Assembly (NCBI GenBank): GCA_937927895.1
Contig: CALGKA010000102.1
Coordinates: forward strand, 1 to 62,476
Source: an uncultured Granulosicoccaceae bacterium
Lineage (GTDB): Bacteria; Pseudomonadota; Gammaproteobacteria; Granulosicoccales; Granulosicoccaceae
Direction of reading: 5' to 3'
Length of the DNA stretch: 62,476 nucleotides
The translations under genes and the position numbers were made by a program. Positions within the stretch are counted from its first letter, which is position 1. The number at the start of each line of letters is the position of its first letter. Below, piece after piece: positions 53,772 through 62,476 of this stretch. The notes below the pieces were generated by a model. It was not told the DNA's origin, ran no database searches, and saw only the letters and a list, made by a program, of their open reading frames with translations.

Positions 53772-54884
53772 CTATTCCACGGTTTTCCACCACGTATCAT
53801 CAGGCACTTGTTCCACTGAGAATATTTCTCCTATTTTAGGAGTAGCGATTGTGACTCCTTGAAGCGCGGCCTCTTTGCTTGCCCGTTCAATCGGCTCTTC
53901 CCAGGTGTGAAACGCTAAATCAAATTTAGACCAATGAATGGGTACAAAAACTTTAGCGCGTAAATCCCTACTTGCCTGAACAGCCTGTTCGGGTGTCATG
54001 TGTATTTGCATCCAGTCTTTGCTATAGGCACCATTTTCAATGAAAGCAACATCAAAGGGTCCGAACTTCTCTCCGATTTTTTTTACTTCTTTAGAGTAGC
54101 CACCGTCACCGCTAAACCAGACCGTAAGCTCGGGCGACTTGATCACCCAGGAACCCCATAGAGTGGAAAACCGATTGGTAAATCCGCGGCCACTGAAGTG
54201 ACGTGACGGTGTAAAAGTGAAGTCGATACCATTGTGGTTGGTACTTTCGTACCAATCAAACTCTGTTATCTGTTGCTCGTCTATACCCCATCTTATTAAG
54301 TGTGCAGCGATCCCCAGTGGCACCAGAAAACGTGTGGTTTTATTGTTAAGTGCACCTATAGCCAAGTGATCCAGGTGATCGTAATGATCATGTGAAATCA
54401 GCACAACATCTATAACTGGTAGATCCTTAACAGTAATTGAGTGGCTAAGCGGAAAAGGATTACCAACCAGTGGTACCGGTGAAGCTCGGTTAAACACAGG
54501 GTCGGTCAAAATAAACTTGCCAGCTGAGTTATATAAAACAGTTGAGTGCCCGAGCCAGGCAAATTTACCATTGGTCAGCTCTGATAAATTCAGAGCAGCT
54601 GAAGGCAAAGGCTGTTGCGGGTTTTTGCCTGCAGGAGGAAAAAAGAAAGAGGCAAGAGACGTGGCGTGCTCTGGATCAGAGGTGTCAATAACGGTATCGG
54701 TTATATTTGAAAAACGCCCATCCTTGTAATAAACGGATGACTGAATTCTTGCCAGGGAAGCGCCGCTTGGCAGCGCACCGAAAGTAGGGGCCAAATAAAG
54801 AAACGCGACGATTGCCAACGATAGCAATAGCACAAGCGTAAATAGGGTTTTGATAATCGCTTTAATCCGGCGCATTGAGATCAT
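53772..54884 (-). CDS. Membrane-anchored metallo-beta-lactamase-fold hydrolase (UlaG/NAPE-PLD-like)
   Basis: 370 aa. An N-terminal span (about 12-33) anchors the protein, and the catalytic domain probably lies in the periplasm. The metal motif is HDHYDHLD in VVLISHDHYDHLDHLAIGAL, preceded by WLGHSTVLYNSAGKFILTDP and followed by WFSGDGGYSKE and FVPIHWSKFDLAFHTWEEP, as in UlaG or NAPE-PLD-like lactonase/phosphodiesterases. Substrate unknown. It stands alone, convergent with the DUF2330 gene and divergent from ugp. Confidence 0.88.
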   Translation of the reverse strand: MISMRRIKAIIKTLFTLVLLLSLAIVAFLYLAPTFGALPSGASLARIQSSVYYKDGRFSNITDTVIDTSDPEHATSLASFFFPPAGKNPQQPLPSAALNLSELTNGKFAWLGHSTVLYNSAGKFILTDPVFNRASPVPLVGNPFPLSHSITVKDLPVIDVVLISHDHYDHLDHLAIGALNNKTTRFLVPLGIAAHLIRWGIDEQQITEFDWYESTNHNGIDFTFTPSRHFSGRGFTNRFSTLWGSWVIKSPELTVWFSGDGGYSKEVKKIGEKFGPFDVAFIENGAYSKDWMQIHMTPEQAVQASRDLRAKVFVPIHWSKFDLAFHTWEEPIERASKEAALQGVTIATPKIGEIFSVEQVPDDTWWKTVE

Positions 54885-55252
54885 TCTTTATGGTCGGGGT
54901 GGTAGTGGGGCTGTGTATAACTAAAAGGGTGAAATCCTACAGGACTTGCTTGAATGCTGCTGTTTGCGGGCTAATGTGGAAAATACGGTTTTAACCTGAA
55001 GAATAGATATGCTTATCGTTTTAGTAGATGAGCAGTCGCGATGCCCGGCCCGTGGTTTTCGCTTGCCCTTTAGTTGACAATAAAACTACCCGTGTAAGAT
55101 ACTTTTCCTGAACTGAATTGTTTAGCTAACTGTGTTACGTTTCAAGTGGCTAGCGGACGGGGGTTCGCGGAAATTGTAATGCCTATTAAGAGGCCCAGGC
55201 AGCAGTGCTGCTGTTGTATTGCGCCTTCTTGTCATAAAAAGGAGAGAGGAAA
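54885..55252 (+). promoter_or_regulatory. ugp operon promoter region
   Basis: -35 TTGACA at 55074-55079 with -10 GATACT at 55098-55103 (18-bp spacer), or TAAGAT at 15 bp. The leader is ~150 nt and ends with GGAGAGAGG before ugpB. I found no clear Pho box. Nothing else is seen in this 368-bp gap. Confidence 0.55.
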
Positions 55253-56563
55253 ATGAAGATCAAATCCATATTGGCGGCAGCCGCCATTGGAATGGGCCTG
55301 ACTACTAACGTTTATGCTGCAACCGAAATTCAATGGTGGCACGCCTTTACGGGTCGTCTGGGTGAACTGCTTGATGAACAGGTTGAAAAATTCAACAGCT
55401 CGCAAAGTGACTATGTAGTAGTCGCGAGCTACAAGGGAAATTACTCCGAAACATTAAACGCCGGCATAGCAGCGTTTCGTGCTAAAGAACAACCGCATCT
55501 GCTAATGGTCTTTGAGGTTGGTACAGCCACCATGATGGGTGCCAAGGGTGCAATTAAACCAGTCTATGAAGTCATGGCGGCCGGTGACGCAGATTTTGAC
55601 CCTGATGCCTATCTTAGTGCGGTAAAGGGTTACTACACCACGCCAAAAGGGCAAATGTTGTCATTGCCGTACAATTCATCTACGCCTGTGATCTACGTCA
55701 ACAGAGATGCTTTCACTGCCGCAGGTGTTGATCCAGATACCGATATCAGTACGTGGGAAAATGTAGATGCGGTTTTAGCGAAACTTAAAGAGGGTGGTAG
55801 TGAATGCCCGTTGGTCACAGCGTGGCAAAGCTGGGTGCACTTAGAGAATTTTTCAGCCTATCACAACACTCCGTTTGCAACCCAGGACAACGGCTTCTCA
55901 GCACTTGATACAGAACTTGCTTTTAATGGTGAGCTACAAGTTAAACACCTTGATGCAATGAGCCAGTGGGCCAAAGACGGTAAGTTTATTTATACCGGTC
56001 GCCGTAACGAAAGTGGTGCTAATTTCCGTGCTGGTGACTGTGCGCTAATGACGGAATCATCTGCCGGCTATGCGGGTGTTAAAAAAGAAGCGCAGTTCGA
56101 ATTTGATATCCGACCACTTCCGTACTGGAAAGCAGCTTCCGGCGCTCCGCAAAACACCATCATTGGTGGTTCATCGTTGTGGGTAATGTCGGGTCACGAA
56201 GATGAAGAATATAAAGGTGTCGCTGAGTTACTAGCGTTCTTATCTACTTCAGATATTCAAGCAAAGTGGCATCAGGATACCGGCTACTTACCCATCACAA
56301 TGGCGGCTTATGAGCAGACCAAAGCCGAAGGCTTCTACGATAAAAACCCGGGCACTGACATTGCCATTATTCAAATGACTGGCAAAGCACCTACCGGAAA
56401 CTCAAAAGGCTTGCGTCTTGGTAGTTTTGATCAAATACGCGGGCTTATCGATGAAGAGCTTGAAGGTATTTGGGCGGGTGACAAAACAGCCCAAGAAGCA
56501 ATGGATAACGCCGTTGATCGTGGTAATAAATTGCTCCGTCGCTTTGAACAGGCGAATAAATAA
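55253..56563 (+). CDS. ugpB: Periplasmic glycerol-3-phosphate-binding protein
   Basis: 436 aa, close to E. coli UgpB. The signal peptide ends VYAA, and the mature protein begins TEIQWWHAFTGRLGELLDEQ. MLSLPYNSSTPVIYVNRDAF, TAWQSWVHLENFSAYHN and TIIGGSSLWVMSGHEDEEY are UgpB-like. It captures sn-glycerol-3-phosphate or its diesters and hands them to UgpAE. First gene of ugpBAEC; a strong intergenic hairpin follows, probably keeping binding-protein levels above permease levels. Confidence 0.95.
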   Translation: MKIKSILAAAAIGMGLTTNVYAATEIQWWHAFTGRLGELLDEQVEKFNSSQSDYVVVASYKGNYSETLNAGIAAFRAKEQPHLLMVFEVGTATMMGAKGAIKPVYEVMAAGDADFDPDAYLSAVKGYYTTPKGQMLSLPYNSSTPVIYVNRDAFTAAGVDPDTDISTWENVDAVLAKLKEGGSECPLVTAWQSWVHLENFSAYHNTPFATQDNGFSALDTELAFNGELQVKHLDAMSQWAKDGKFIYTGRRNESGANFRAGDCALMTESSAGYAGVKKEAQFEFDIRPLPYWKAASGAPQNTIIGGSSLWVMSGHEDEEYKGVAELLAFLSTSDIQAKWHQDTGYLPITMAAYEQTKAEGFYDKNPGTDIAIIQMTGKAPTGNSKGLRLGSFDQIRGLIDEELEGIWAGDKTAQEAMDNAVDRGNKLLRRFEQANK

Positions 56564-56579
56564 GAGCTAGAGTGTACGT

Positions 56580-56604
56580 GGCGGAGGTGGTCGACACCTC
56601 CGCC
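56580..56604 (+). promoter_or_regulatory. Stable hairpin between ugpB and ugpA
   Basis: A perfect 10-bp stem GGCGGAGGTG / CACCTCCGCC with loop GTCGA and no T-run. This is typical of mRNA-stabilising or attenuating hairpins after binding-protein genes. The 3' arm ends about 20 bp before ugpA. Confidence 0.7.
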
Positions 56605-56624
56605 GGGTATGTACATAGTCTGCT

Positions 56625-57506
56625 ATGGAAAAACGTGTAACGTTCAAGGGCTGGTGGCTACCGTTATTACTCATTACGCCGCAGGTCCTGGTCACTGTCA
56701 TATTCTTTTTCTGGCCAGCCGGTCAGGCGATCTATCAATCGGCTTTTATCCCGGATCCATTTGGATTGAAGTCTCAATTTGTCGGTTGGGGTAACTTTGA
56801 GTTCCTGTTTACCGACCCTTATTACCTTGCCTCTTTTAAAACAACCGCTCTTTTTTCGATAGCGGTTACTGTTGTCTCAATGAGCATAGCGCTGTGGTTG
56901 GCTCTAATGGCTGATCGCATTATTAAGGGCGCCGGTACTTATAGAACTCTGCTTATTTGGCCCTATGCAGTCGCACCTGCTATAGCGGGTGTGTTGTGGT
57001 TGTTTATGTTTAACCCGCGTATAGGAGTAGTCAGTTGGTACTTAGATAAAATAGGCTATGACTGGAACCACGTATTAAATTCTAATGAAGCAATGTTGCT
57101 GGTGGTGTTGGCCTCTGCATGGTCCAGAATCAGTTATAACTTTCTGTTCTTTTTAGCAGGCTTGCAGTCAATACCGAAAAGTCTTGTTGAGGCCGCGGCC
57201 ATGGATGGAGCAGGCTTTTGGTATCGCTTTAGAACCATTGTGTTTCCGCTCTTATCGCCCACCACGTTCTTTCTATTAGTGGTCAATATTGTCTATGCGT
57301 TTTTTGAAACCTTTGGCGTTATCCATACCATTACCGGTGGTGGCCCGCAGCAAGCAACCAATATTATGGTGTACAAGGTGTATAGCGATGGTTTTGTCGG
57401 GCAGGATTTAGGTTCGTCTGCTGCGCAGTCAGTGGTGCTGTTGTTTGTCGTGGGTATTCTTACGATTCTACAGTTTCGCTATATTGAAAAGAAGGTGCAC
57501 TACTGA
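56625..57506 (+). CDS. ugpA: Glycerol-3-phosphate ABC transporter permease UgpA
   Basis: 293 aa, six predicted spans. The EAA loop ([20 protein letters not shown]) contacts the UgpC ATPase. The sequence [20 protein letters not shown] is family-typical. It forms the inner-membrane channel with UgpE. Its stop overlaps the ugpE start by one base (TGATG). Confidence 0.95.
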   Translation: MEKRVTFKGWWLPLLLITPQVLVTVIFFFWPAGQAIYQSAFIPDPFGLKSQFVGWGNFEFLFTDPYYLASFKTTALFSIAVTVVSMSIALWLALMADRIIKGAGTYRTLLIWPYAVAPAIAGVLWLFMFNPRIGVVSWYLDKIGYDWNHVLNSNEAMLLVVLASAWSRISYNFLFFLAGLQSIPKSLVEAAAMDGAGFWYRFRTIVFPLLSPTTFFLLVVNIVYAFFETFGVIHTITGGGPQQATNIMVYKVYSDGFVGQDLGSSAAQSVVLLFVVGILTILQFRYIEKKVHY

Positions 57507-58351
57507 TGTCGAGCATGGTGGAGCGCAATGGCGTGGGAACCGTTATTTCACATGTCGGTTTAATCATTGGTATTGCGATTGTGTGCTTTCCGATTTATCT
57601 CGCCATAATAGCCTCGACAGTTGAACAGCAAGATATTGTCTCACCACCATTGCCATTGCTGCCGGGCGGTCACTTTATAGAAAACTATAAAGAGGCGTTG
57701 TTATCGGGTGTGAATATTCCCGTTTGGCGTATGTTGCTTAACTCGACGATTATGGCTATGGGCATAGCGATAGGTAAGATTGTAATCTCGTTGTTGTCGG
57801 CTTTTGCGATTGTGTATTTTAAATTTCCACTACGAACCTTTTTCTTTTGGATGATCTTTTTAACGCTGATGCTGCCAGTAGAGGTGCGAATAGTGCCAAC
57901 CTTTGAGGTAATAGCGAATTTTGGCATGTTGAACAGCTATACGGGGCTGATTCTTCCACTGATTGCCTCGGCCACAGCGACCTTCTTATTCAGGCAATTC
58001 TTTATGACGGTGCCTGATGAAATAGCAGAGGCGGCACGGGTTGATGGTGCTAAGCCAATGCGCTTTTTCATCGATATTTTGCTACCAATGTCGCGAACCA
58101 ATATTGCAGCGTTATTTGTTATTTTGTTTATCTATGGTTGGAACCAATACTTGTGGCCTTTATTAATAACAACAGACCCTGAGATGAACACCATTGTCAT
58201 GGGCATTAAACAGATGTTTCCATCAGGCGATGATCTAGCCAACTGGCCCGTCATTATGGCCACGGCTATTCTTGCGATGTTACCACCGGTTTTGGTGGTG
58301 GTATTAATGCAAAACCTCTTTATAAAAGGTCTGGTAGATGCAGAAAAGTAA
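57506..58351 (+). CDS. ugpE: Glycerol-3-phosphate ABC transporter permease UgpE
   Basis: 281 aa, six predicted spans. EAA loop: [40 protein letters not shown] and [20 protein letters not shown] are typical of UgpE. It pairs with UgpA; translational coupling by TGATG. It is 60 bp before ugpC. Confidence 0.95.
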   Translation: MSSMVERNGVGTVISHVGLIIGIAIVCFPIYLAIIASTVEQQDIVSPPLPLLPGGHFIENYKEALLSGVNIPVWRMLLNSTIMAMGIAIGKIVISLLSAFAIVYFKFPLRTFFFWMIFLTLMLPVEVRIVPTFEVIANFGMLNSYTGLILPLIASATATFLFRQFFMTVPDEIAEAARVDGAKPMRFFIDILLPMSRTNIAALFVILFIYGWNQYLWPLLITTDPEMNTIVMGIKQMFPSGDDLANWPVIMATAILAMLPPVLVVVLMQNLFIKGLVDAEK

Positions 58352-58411
58352 TGCAATAACTAAAGTAAGTATGCGTCTTTTTGTGGCTACTGGCGGGTAA
58401 CGGGTTTTTCA

Positions 58412-59479
58412 ATGGCAAATATTAGCTTAAAAAACGTTAAAAAAACCTACGGCAAAACACCTGTTATTCATGGTGTCAGTGTAGATATTCACAATGGCGA
58501 ATTCATTGTGATTGTCGGGCCATCTGGTTGCGGAAAATCCACGCTGCTAAGAATGATCGCGGGCCTTGAAGATATCACCGAAGGCGATGTCTGCATTGAT
58601 GGCAAGGTTGTCAACAAACTTGAGCCGATGGATCGAAATATCGCGATGGTGTTTCAAAACTACGCCTTGTATCCACACATGAGTGTGTTTGACAACATCG
58701 CCTATAGTTTGAAAATATCGAAGATTCCCAAGGCACAAATAAAGCAACAAGTAGAAGAAACTGCAGAGCTATTGCAGCTCAGTGAGCTACTACAGCGCAA
58801 GCCGCGCCAACTCTCTGGTGGGCAGCGTCAAAGGGTGGCCATGGGCCGCGCGATCGTGCGCCGGCCGTCTATTTTTCTCTTTGATGAGCCGTTATCAAAC
58901 CTTGATGCAAAGCTTAGAGTGCAAATGCGTTTAGAAATAAAACGCCTGCAACAGCAACTTGGTATTACTTCGGTATTTGTAACCCATGACCAGGTAGAAG
59001 CAATGACACTTGGCGATAGACTAATGGTGCTTAACGGTGGTCGGGTAGAGCAGTTTGGAACACCGGTAGAGCTTTACCAAAATCCAAGAACCATTTTTGT
59101 TGCACAGTTTATTGGTAGCCCTTCGATGAATATCGTGCCGCTTACCATCCACGAGAATCAAGCGATACTCGCAAGCGGCGAAGCACTGTATTATGCAGCC
59201 CCTATACCCGGTAACAAAAAAGAGATGTGCTTAGGTATTCGCCCTGAGCATATTGAGCTGGATCAAAGTAGTGAGATTAGATTATCAATAGACATGACCG
59301 AACAGCTCGGTGCGAACACATTGGTGCATGGAGTCTTGCACGGCTCAGATGTGCCACTGGTAGTGAGTTTGCCAGGGCTGCACTCATTGCAGTCTCTCGA
59401 TCAGTCTATAGGGATACGGTTTCAGCCAGAGCATTGCCATTGGTTTGAGGCAGCGTCGGGTATTGCTGTTGGTGCATAG
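58412..59479 (+). CDS. ugpC: Glycerol-3-phosphate ABC transporter ATP-binding protein UgpC
   Basis: 355 aa. Walker A GPSGCGKSTLLRMIAG, Q-loop MVFQNYALYPHMSV, signature LSGGQRQRVAMGRAIVR, Walker B IFLFDEPLSNLDAKLR, switch His in VFVTHDQVEAMTLGDR. The C-terminal TOBE-like domain (about 235-350) has GIRPEHIEL. It powers UgpAE. Last gene of the operon; no ugpQ phosphodiesterase gene follows here. Confidence 0.94.
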   Translation: MANISLKNVKKTYGKTPVIHGVSVDIHNGEFIVIVGPSGCGKSTLLRMIAGLEDITEGDVCIDGKVVNKLEPMDRNIAMVFQNYALYPHMSVFDNIAYSLKISKIPKAQIKQQVEETAELLQLSELLQRKPRQLSGGQRQRVAMGRAIVRRPSIFLFDEPLSNLDAKLRVQMRLEIKRLQQQLGITSVFVTHDQVEAMTLGDRLMVLNGGRVEQFGTPVELYQNPRTIFVAQFIGSPSMNIVPLTIHENQAILASGEALYYAAPIPGNKKEMCLGIRPEHIELDQSSEIRLSIDMTEQLGANTLVHGVLHGSDVPLVVSLPGLHSLQSLDQSIGIRFQPEHCHWFEAASGIAVGA

Positions 59480-59480
59480 A

Positions 59481-59651
59481 CGCTAAGCGCCTGTCCGAGA
59501 ATGAATGATCTACTGCGAAAGCGGTCTTTTGGCCAGCTGTCTCGATCGATTTCGTTAAATATGAATGACTATTCGCCTCAATCGATCGAAATATCTGACT
59601 CAAAATCTCCCTTTTTTGCTACGACCCTCATTCTCAGACAGGCACCTGGCG
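59481..59651. repeat. Element with ~24-bp imperfect terminal inverted repeats between ugpC and the LLM gene
   Basis: Left end GCCTGTCCGAGAATGA (59489-59504) and right end TCATTCTCAGACAGGC (59628-59643) pair at 15 of 16 positions; similarity extends weakly outward to 59481 and 59651. Inside, CGATCGATT and AATCGATCG form a second inverted repeat around 59543-59588. It may be a MITE or a long bidirectional terminator for convergent genes. Confidence 0.65.
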
Positions 59652-59660
59652 TCTAACTAT

Positions 59661-60611
59661 TTATATGGCTGCCGGAAACTCCGGGATCACGTAAGTGCCT
59701 AGTTCATCTAGTACCTCTTCAACTGGCCTTGTTGAAAACCTAATATTGAATGTCACATGATTCACGCCAATCTCACGCAGAGCTTGTAAGTGTTCTATAA
59801 GTTGATTCCTACCCAATCTATAACCCAGGTGGATATTCTGCGGCGCGGCATCTGGATCTTCTGTTAGATCGACATATAAAGACTGTGAGAATGGTTTCCA
59901 GCTTTGTGATGTTTTATCTAGAGCCTCATTCCATTGCGCAAGTGTGGTGCGTTGTTGTGCGACAGGCCTTGGGTACATCAGCCAACCGGTGGCGTGTTCT
60001 GCTATCCACGCTAACGATTGTCGGCTATTACCCGTCACGAATAGCGGCAGATCACCGGTATAGCTCTTTGGCAGCAGATCGAGTTGTCGTGCCATTACTG
60101 CTTGTTGGTCATTCCAGTTGGCAGGGCGGTGGGTGTTCTGTTTAATAAATTCAAATGCATTTCTAAAGCGCTCGTCACGTGACTCAAAAGGCACGTTGTA
60201 AACATTGTACTCAACCGGTCTGTCACCAGTGGCGACTCCCATAATTAGTCTACCCTGTGATAATTGATCAACAGATGCCGCCGCTTTGGCCAGGTCAGTT
60301 GCTTGCCTCAACGGTAAAATAATCGAGCCGGTGCCCATTGCTATTGTTTTGGTATGGGCGGCAATAAAGCCTAGCCATACCCACGGATCATAGATTTGAC
60401 CTGCATCTCCAAATGTTGGATCAAGCAACGGCACATCGCGACACCAGACGGCAGCAAAGCCCAATGCTTCTGCCTTTTGGATCAACGCCACTTGGTTTTG
60501 CATAGTAGGGACAGGGCTTGTGTAGGCCTCAATCGGTACCCCTATACCTAAGCTAAGCTGCCCCTTGCGGTATACCGAGTGATATCCTTGGCCGTAATTG
60601 GGTTCATTCAT
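59661..60611 (-). CDS. Luciferase-like (LLM class) flavin-dependent oxidoreductase
   Basis: 316 aa TIM-barrel monooxygenase. Typical segments are AEALGFAAVWCRDVPLLDP, AHTKTIAMGTGSIILPLRQA, SQGRLIMGVATGDRPVEYN and the end NHVTFNIRFSTRPVEEVLDE, close to my memory of the BA3436-type luciferase-like subgroup. It needs FMNH2 or F420-like cofactor and oxygen; substrate unknown. It is convergent with ugpC across an inverted-repeat element and divergent from the DUF4166-like gene. Confidence 0.88.
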   Translation of the reverse strand: MNEPNYGQGYHSVYRKGQLSLGIGVPIEAYTSPVPTMQNQVALIQKAEALGFAAVWCRDVPLLDPTFGDAGQIYDPWVWLGFIAAHTKTIAMGTGSIILPLRQATDLAKAAASVDQLSQGRLIMGVATGDRPVEYNVYNVPFESRDERFRNAFEFIKQNTHRPANWNDQQAVMARQLDLLPKSYTGDLPLFVTGNSRQSLAWIAEHATGWLMYPRPVAQQRTTLAQWNEALDKTSQSWKPFSQSLYVDLTEDPDAAPQNIHLGYRLGRNQLIEHLQALREIGVNHVTFNIRFSTRPVEEVLDELGTYVIPEFPAAI

Positions 60612-60721
60612 AGCGCTTATTGTACAGTGAGTTGGTCAGAAAATTACCTGCGTAGTGCGAGTCGAATATCGACAAGTCTTTAGTCGACACGTAGCCACTC
60701 TAGCCGCCATACTAGCTGCCA

Positions 60722-60773
60722 TTCGAATTGCAATTCGAACCACCGTTCAGTCGTCGCCGCACTATAGTATGAT
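60722..60773 (+). promoter_or_regulatory. Divergent promoter region with perfect 18-bp palindrome
   Basis: TTCGAATTGCAATTCGAA at 60722-60739 is a perfect palindrome. A promoter TTCAGT (60746-60751), 16-bp spacer, TATGAT (60768-60773) lies just downstream. The palindrome sits upstream of the -35 box, suiting an activator site or an operator shared with the divergent LLM gene. Confidence 0.55.
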
Positions 60774-60820
60774 TACATCAATTAAGCATATTTTAGTGTG
60801 TTAGTGGATGAATCATGCCT

Positions 60821-60880
60821 AGTGAAAAACCTGCAAGTGAAAAACCTGCAAGTGAAAAACCAGCAAGTGAAAAACATGTC
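60821..60880 (+). repeat. Four tandem 15-bp repeats around the start of the DUF4166-like gene
   Basis: AGTGAAAAACCTGCA units at 60821, 60836, 60851 (one change) and 60866 (diverged). The last merges into the ATG TCT AGT GAA start, and the first follows ATG CCT AGT GAA at 60815, so the start region itself seems to be amplified. Confidence 0.85.
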
Positions 60881-61427
60881 TAGTGAAATAGTTAAAAACT
60901 GGTTTGCAGAACAATTTGAATATCTTGATCCATTGTTGCAACAGCTGCATTTAACGGGTGGCCAACTAGTAGGTGATGTAGAGATATCGTATGGGATTGG
61001 CTTAGCCCACATTATCGGTGCTAGATTTGCCCGTAAAATGAATTTGCCAGCTGCAGGGAAGCATCGTTTAACTGTTGACATCTCGCATAATCAACAGGCT
61101 TTGCTCTGGGGGCGAAGTTTTAACAATCAAACGCTTGTCTACTCAATATTCAAACCTGTAGGAACCATGGCTGACGGTTACTGGGTTGAAGAGACAGGCA
61201 ATTTATCAATGCAGCTTGCAGTTGAAATCAAAGATGCCGGGTGGTACTGGCGTTGTTTAAGCGTAAAGTATCGTGGTGTATCCATACCCTCTTGGTTGGT
61301 ACCGAAAACAACCGCTTATAAATTGGTAGAGGGTGGTAAATACCGATTTTACGTCGAAGTTTCATTGCCCCTTGTTGGGTCGTTGTTTTCCTATCAGGGT
61401 TTGTTGGAAAAATCTGCAGAATCTTAG
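60876..61427 (+). CDS. DUF4166-like protein of unknown function
   Basis: 183 aa from ATG 60876 (MSSEIVKNWFAEQFEYLDPL); the frame runs back to GTG 60798 but through the 15-bp repeats. Segments GDVEISYGIGLAHIIGARFA, GRSFNNQTLVYSIFKPVG and DGYWVEETGNLSMQLAVEI match my recollection of DUF4166, a beta-rich domain often next to or fused with short-chain or saccharopine dehydrogenase-like enzymes. No signal peptide. Its downstream neighbour is a Gfo/Idh oxidoreductase on the same strand. Confidence 0.78.
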   Translation: MSSEIVKNWFAEQFEYLDPLLQQLHLTGGQLVGDVEISYGIGLAHIIGARFARKMNLPAAGKHRLTVDISHNQQALLWGRSFNNQTLVYSIFKPVGTMADGYWVEETGNLSMQLAVEIKDAGWYWRCLSVKYRGVSIPSWLVPKTTAYKLVEGGKYRFYVEVSLPLVGSLFSYQGLLEKSAES

Positions 61428-61525
61428 CGAGATTAAATCAACAGTATCTGAGCGCCCGGGAGTATCATTGGCTGTAAAGTAAGGCGTAAAAGTATTATTT
61501 ATAAATAAGGTTAAAGGGGATTAAA

Positions 61526-62476
61526 TTGTTTAGATTTGGAATATTGTCAACCGCGCAGATAGGCATAGAACATGTTATCCCTGCCATACAGGCATCTGAA
61601 AATTGTATTGTTGCAGCGATAGCATCACGCGATGCGAAAAAGGCTAAGAAGTTGGCCAGTCGTTTTGGTGCAGCATTAAGCTTCGGTTCGTATGATGAAA
61701 TGCTGGCATCAGATGAAATTGATGGCGTCTACATTCCGCTTCCCACCTCGCAGCATATTGAATGGTCTTTAAAAGCGGCTGCCGCAGGTAAGCATGTTCT
61801 GTGTGAAAAACCCATATCACTAAAAGCCAGTGAGATTAAATCGTTAATAAAAGCGCGTGATAAAAACAAGGTACTGGTATCTGAAGCGTTTATGGTTACC
61901 TATCATCCGCAATGGCTTAAGGTTCGTGAGTTAATAGCGAAGGGTGCTATAGGCGAGCTGCGCCAGGTTGATGCCGCGTTTACCTATTTTAATACTGACC
62001 CTGAAAATATGCGAAACATTGCGAAGCTTGGTGGCGGAGTAATACCTGATATTGCGGTTTATCCTATTGTGGCCACTCGTTTCGCAACCGGTTTGGAGCC
62101 CAAAAAACTACTAGCAGAAGTAGAGTTCGATCCAACGTTTAAAACCGATCGCTACGCCAATGTTCAAGCAAAGTTTGATGGTTTTGACATGAACTTTTAT
62201 GTATCTACGCAAATGGCGCTGCGGCAAAGCATCGTCTTTCATGGAGATAAGGGTTTTATAGATATATCTGCACCGTTTAATTCAAATCTATATGAAGGTG
62301 ATGAAGTGCGATTGCATAATAGTGGGCACAGTGAAACTAAGGTGTTTCGATATACGGGTGTAAATCAGTATCAGCTACAGGTAGAGGCTTTTGCGCGCGC
62401 GGCTGCTGGGCGTAAGCAGGAAGTGTTTTCGCTTGAAAGCTCTTATGCTAATCAAAGGGTGATTGATGGTATTTAT
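61526..62476 (+). CDS. Gfo/Idh/MocA-family oxidoreductase (5' part, cut by window edge)
   Basis: 317 codons are present and the frame is still open at the window end. TTG start with AAGGGG upstream; the N-terminus FRFGILSTAQIGIEHVIPAI is the NAD(P) Rossmann fold, and the catalytic Lys lies in GKHVLCEKPISLKASEIKSL (EKP motif). A C-terminal beta domain follows with GGGVIPDIAVYPIVATRFAT. These enzymes oxidise or reduce sugars, inositols or dihydrodiols; substrate unknown. Confidence 0.93.
   Translation, partial: MFRFGILSTAQIGIEHVIPAIQASENCIVAAIASRDAKKAKKLASRFGAALSFGSYDEMLASDEIDGVYIPLPTSQHIEWSLKAAAAGKHVLCEKPISLKASEIKSLIKARDKNKVLVSEAFMVTYHPQWLKVRELIAKGAIGELRQVDAAFTYFNTDPENMRNIAKLGGGVIPDIAVYPIVATRFATGLEPKKLLAEVEFDPTFKTDRYANVQAKFDGFDMNFYVSTQMALRQSIVFHGDKGFIDISAPFNSNLYEGDEVRLHNSGHSETKVFRYTGVNQYQLQVEAFARAAAGRKQEVFSLESSYANQRVIDGIY

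Overview
The window looks like a chromosomal segment of a marine, Gram-negative gammaproteobacterium. This rests on gene order: miaB-ybeZ-ybeY-corC-lnt, hemA-prfA-prmC-ppx, lolB-ispE-tRNA-prs-rplY-pth-ychF and ugpBAEC are all gammaproteobacterial arrangements. The secreted PL14-type polysaccharide lyase suggests use of marine algal or other uronate polymers. I cannot name the genus; an Arenicella/Granulosicoccus-like organism is only a guess.

Layout. 1-2.1 kb: the start of a LacI-type regulator and a secreted lyase with a GlyGly-CTERM tail. 2.4-5.1 kb: metK and ahcY (methyl cycle) behind a promoter with a 16-bp palindromic operator. 5.1-6.25 kb: a gene-free repeat island with 115-bp tandem repeats, a 122-bp MITE-like element and a GC-rich short-repeat array. 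6.3-25.9 kb: housekeeping genes for tRNA modification, rRNA maturation, lipoprotein acylation, glycine cleavage H protein, translation termination, haem and isoprenoid synthesis, PRPP synthesis and L25, with tRNA-Gln at 22.2 kb. 26.0-34.7 kb: an 8.65-kb integrative element in the 3' end of a tRNA-Met(CAU) gene, bounded by 26-bp direct repeats. It carries a tyrosine integrase, AlpA-like and KilA-N regulators, a winged-helix protein followed by iteron-like repeats, a broken and inverted cold-shock gene, a toxin/antitoxin-like pair and a chain of overlapping tiny membrane-protein genes.

35.2-51.5 kb: a four-gene operon (P1-P4 here) for a giant secreted assembly, and the most remarkable part of the window. 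P1 (putative tip), P2 (14 Ig/prealbumin-like repeats) and P3 (DUF11-like, cadherin-like and OmpA-like domains) each end in a domain that lacks its final strands. The next protein starts, just after its signal peptide, with exactly those missing strands. P4 ends as a predicted outer-membrane beta barrel. I infer a head-to-tail fibre P1-P2-P3-P4 held by donor-strand-like complementation and anchored in the outer membrane by P4.

51.9-62.5 kb: a DUF2330 protein with a second GlyGly-CTERM tail, a metallo-beta-lactamase-fold hydrolase, the ugpBAEC glycerol-3-phosphate ABC importer, a luciferase-like monooxygenase, a DUF4166-like protein and the 5' part of a Gfo/Idh/MocA oxidoreductase. Identifications rest on motifs read by eye and on remembered family features; no database search was run.
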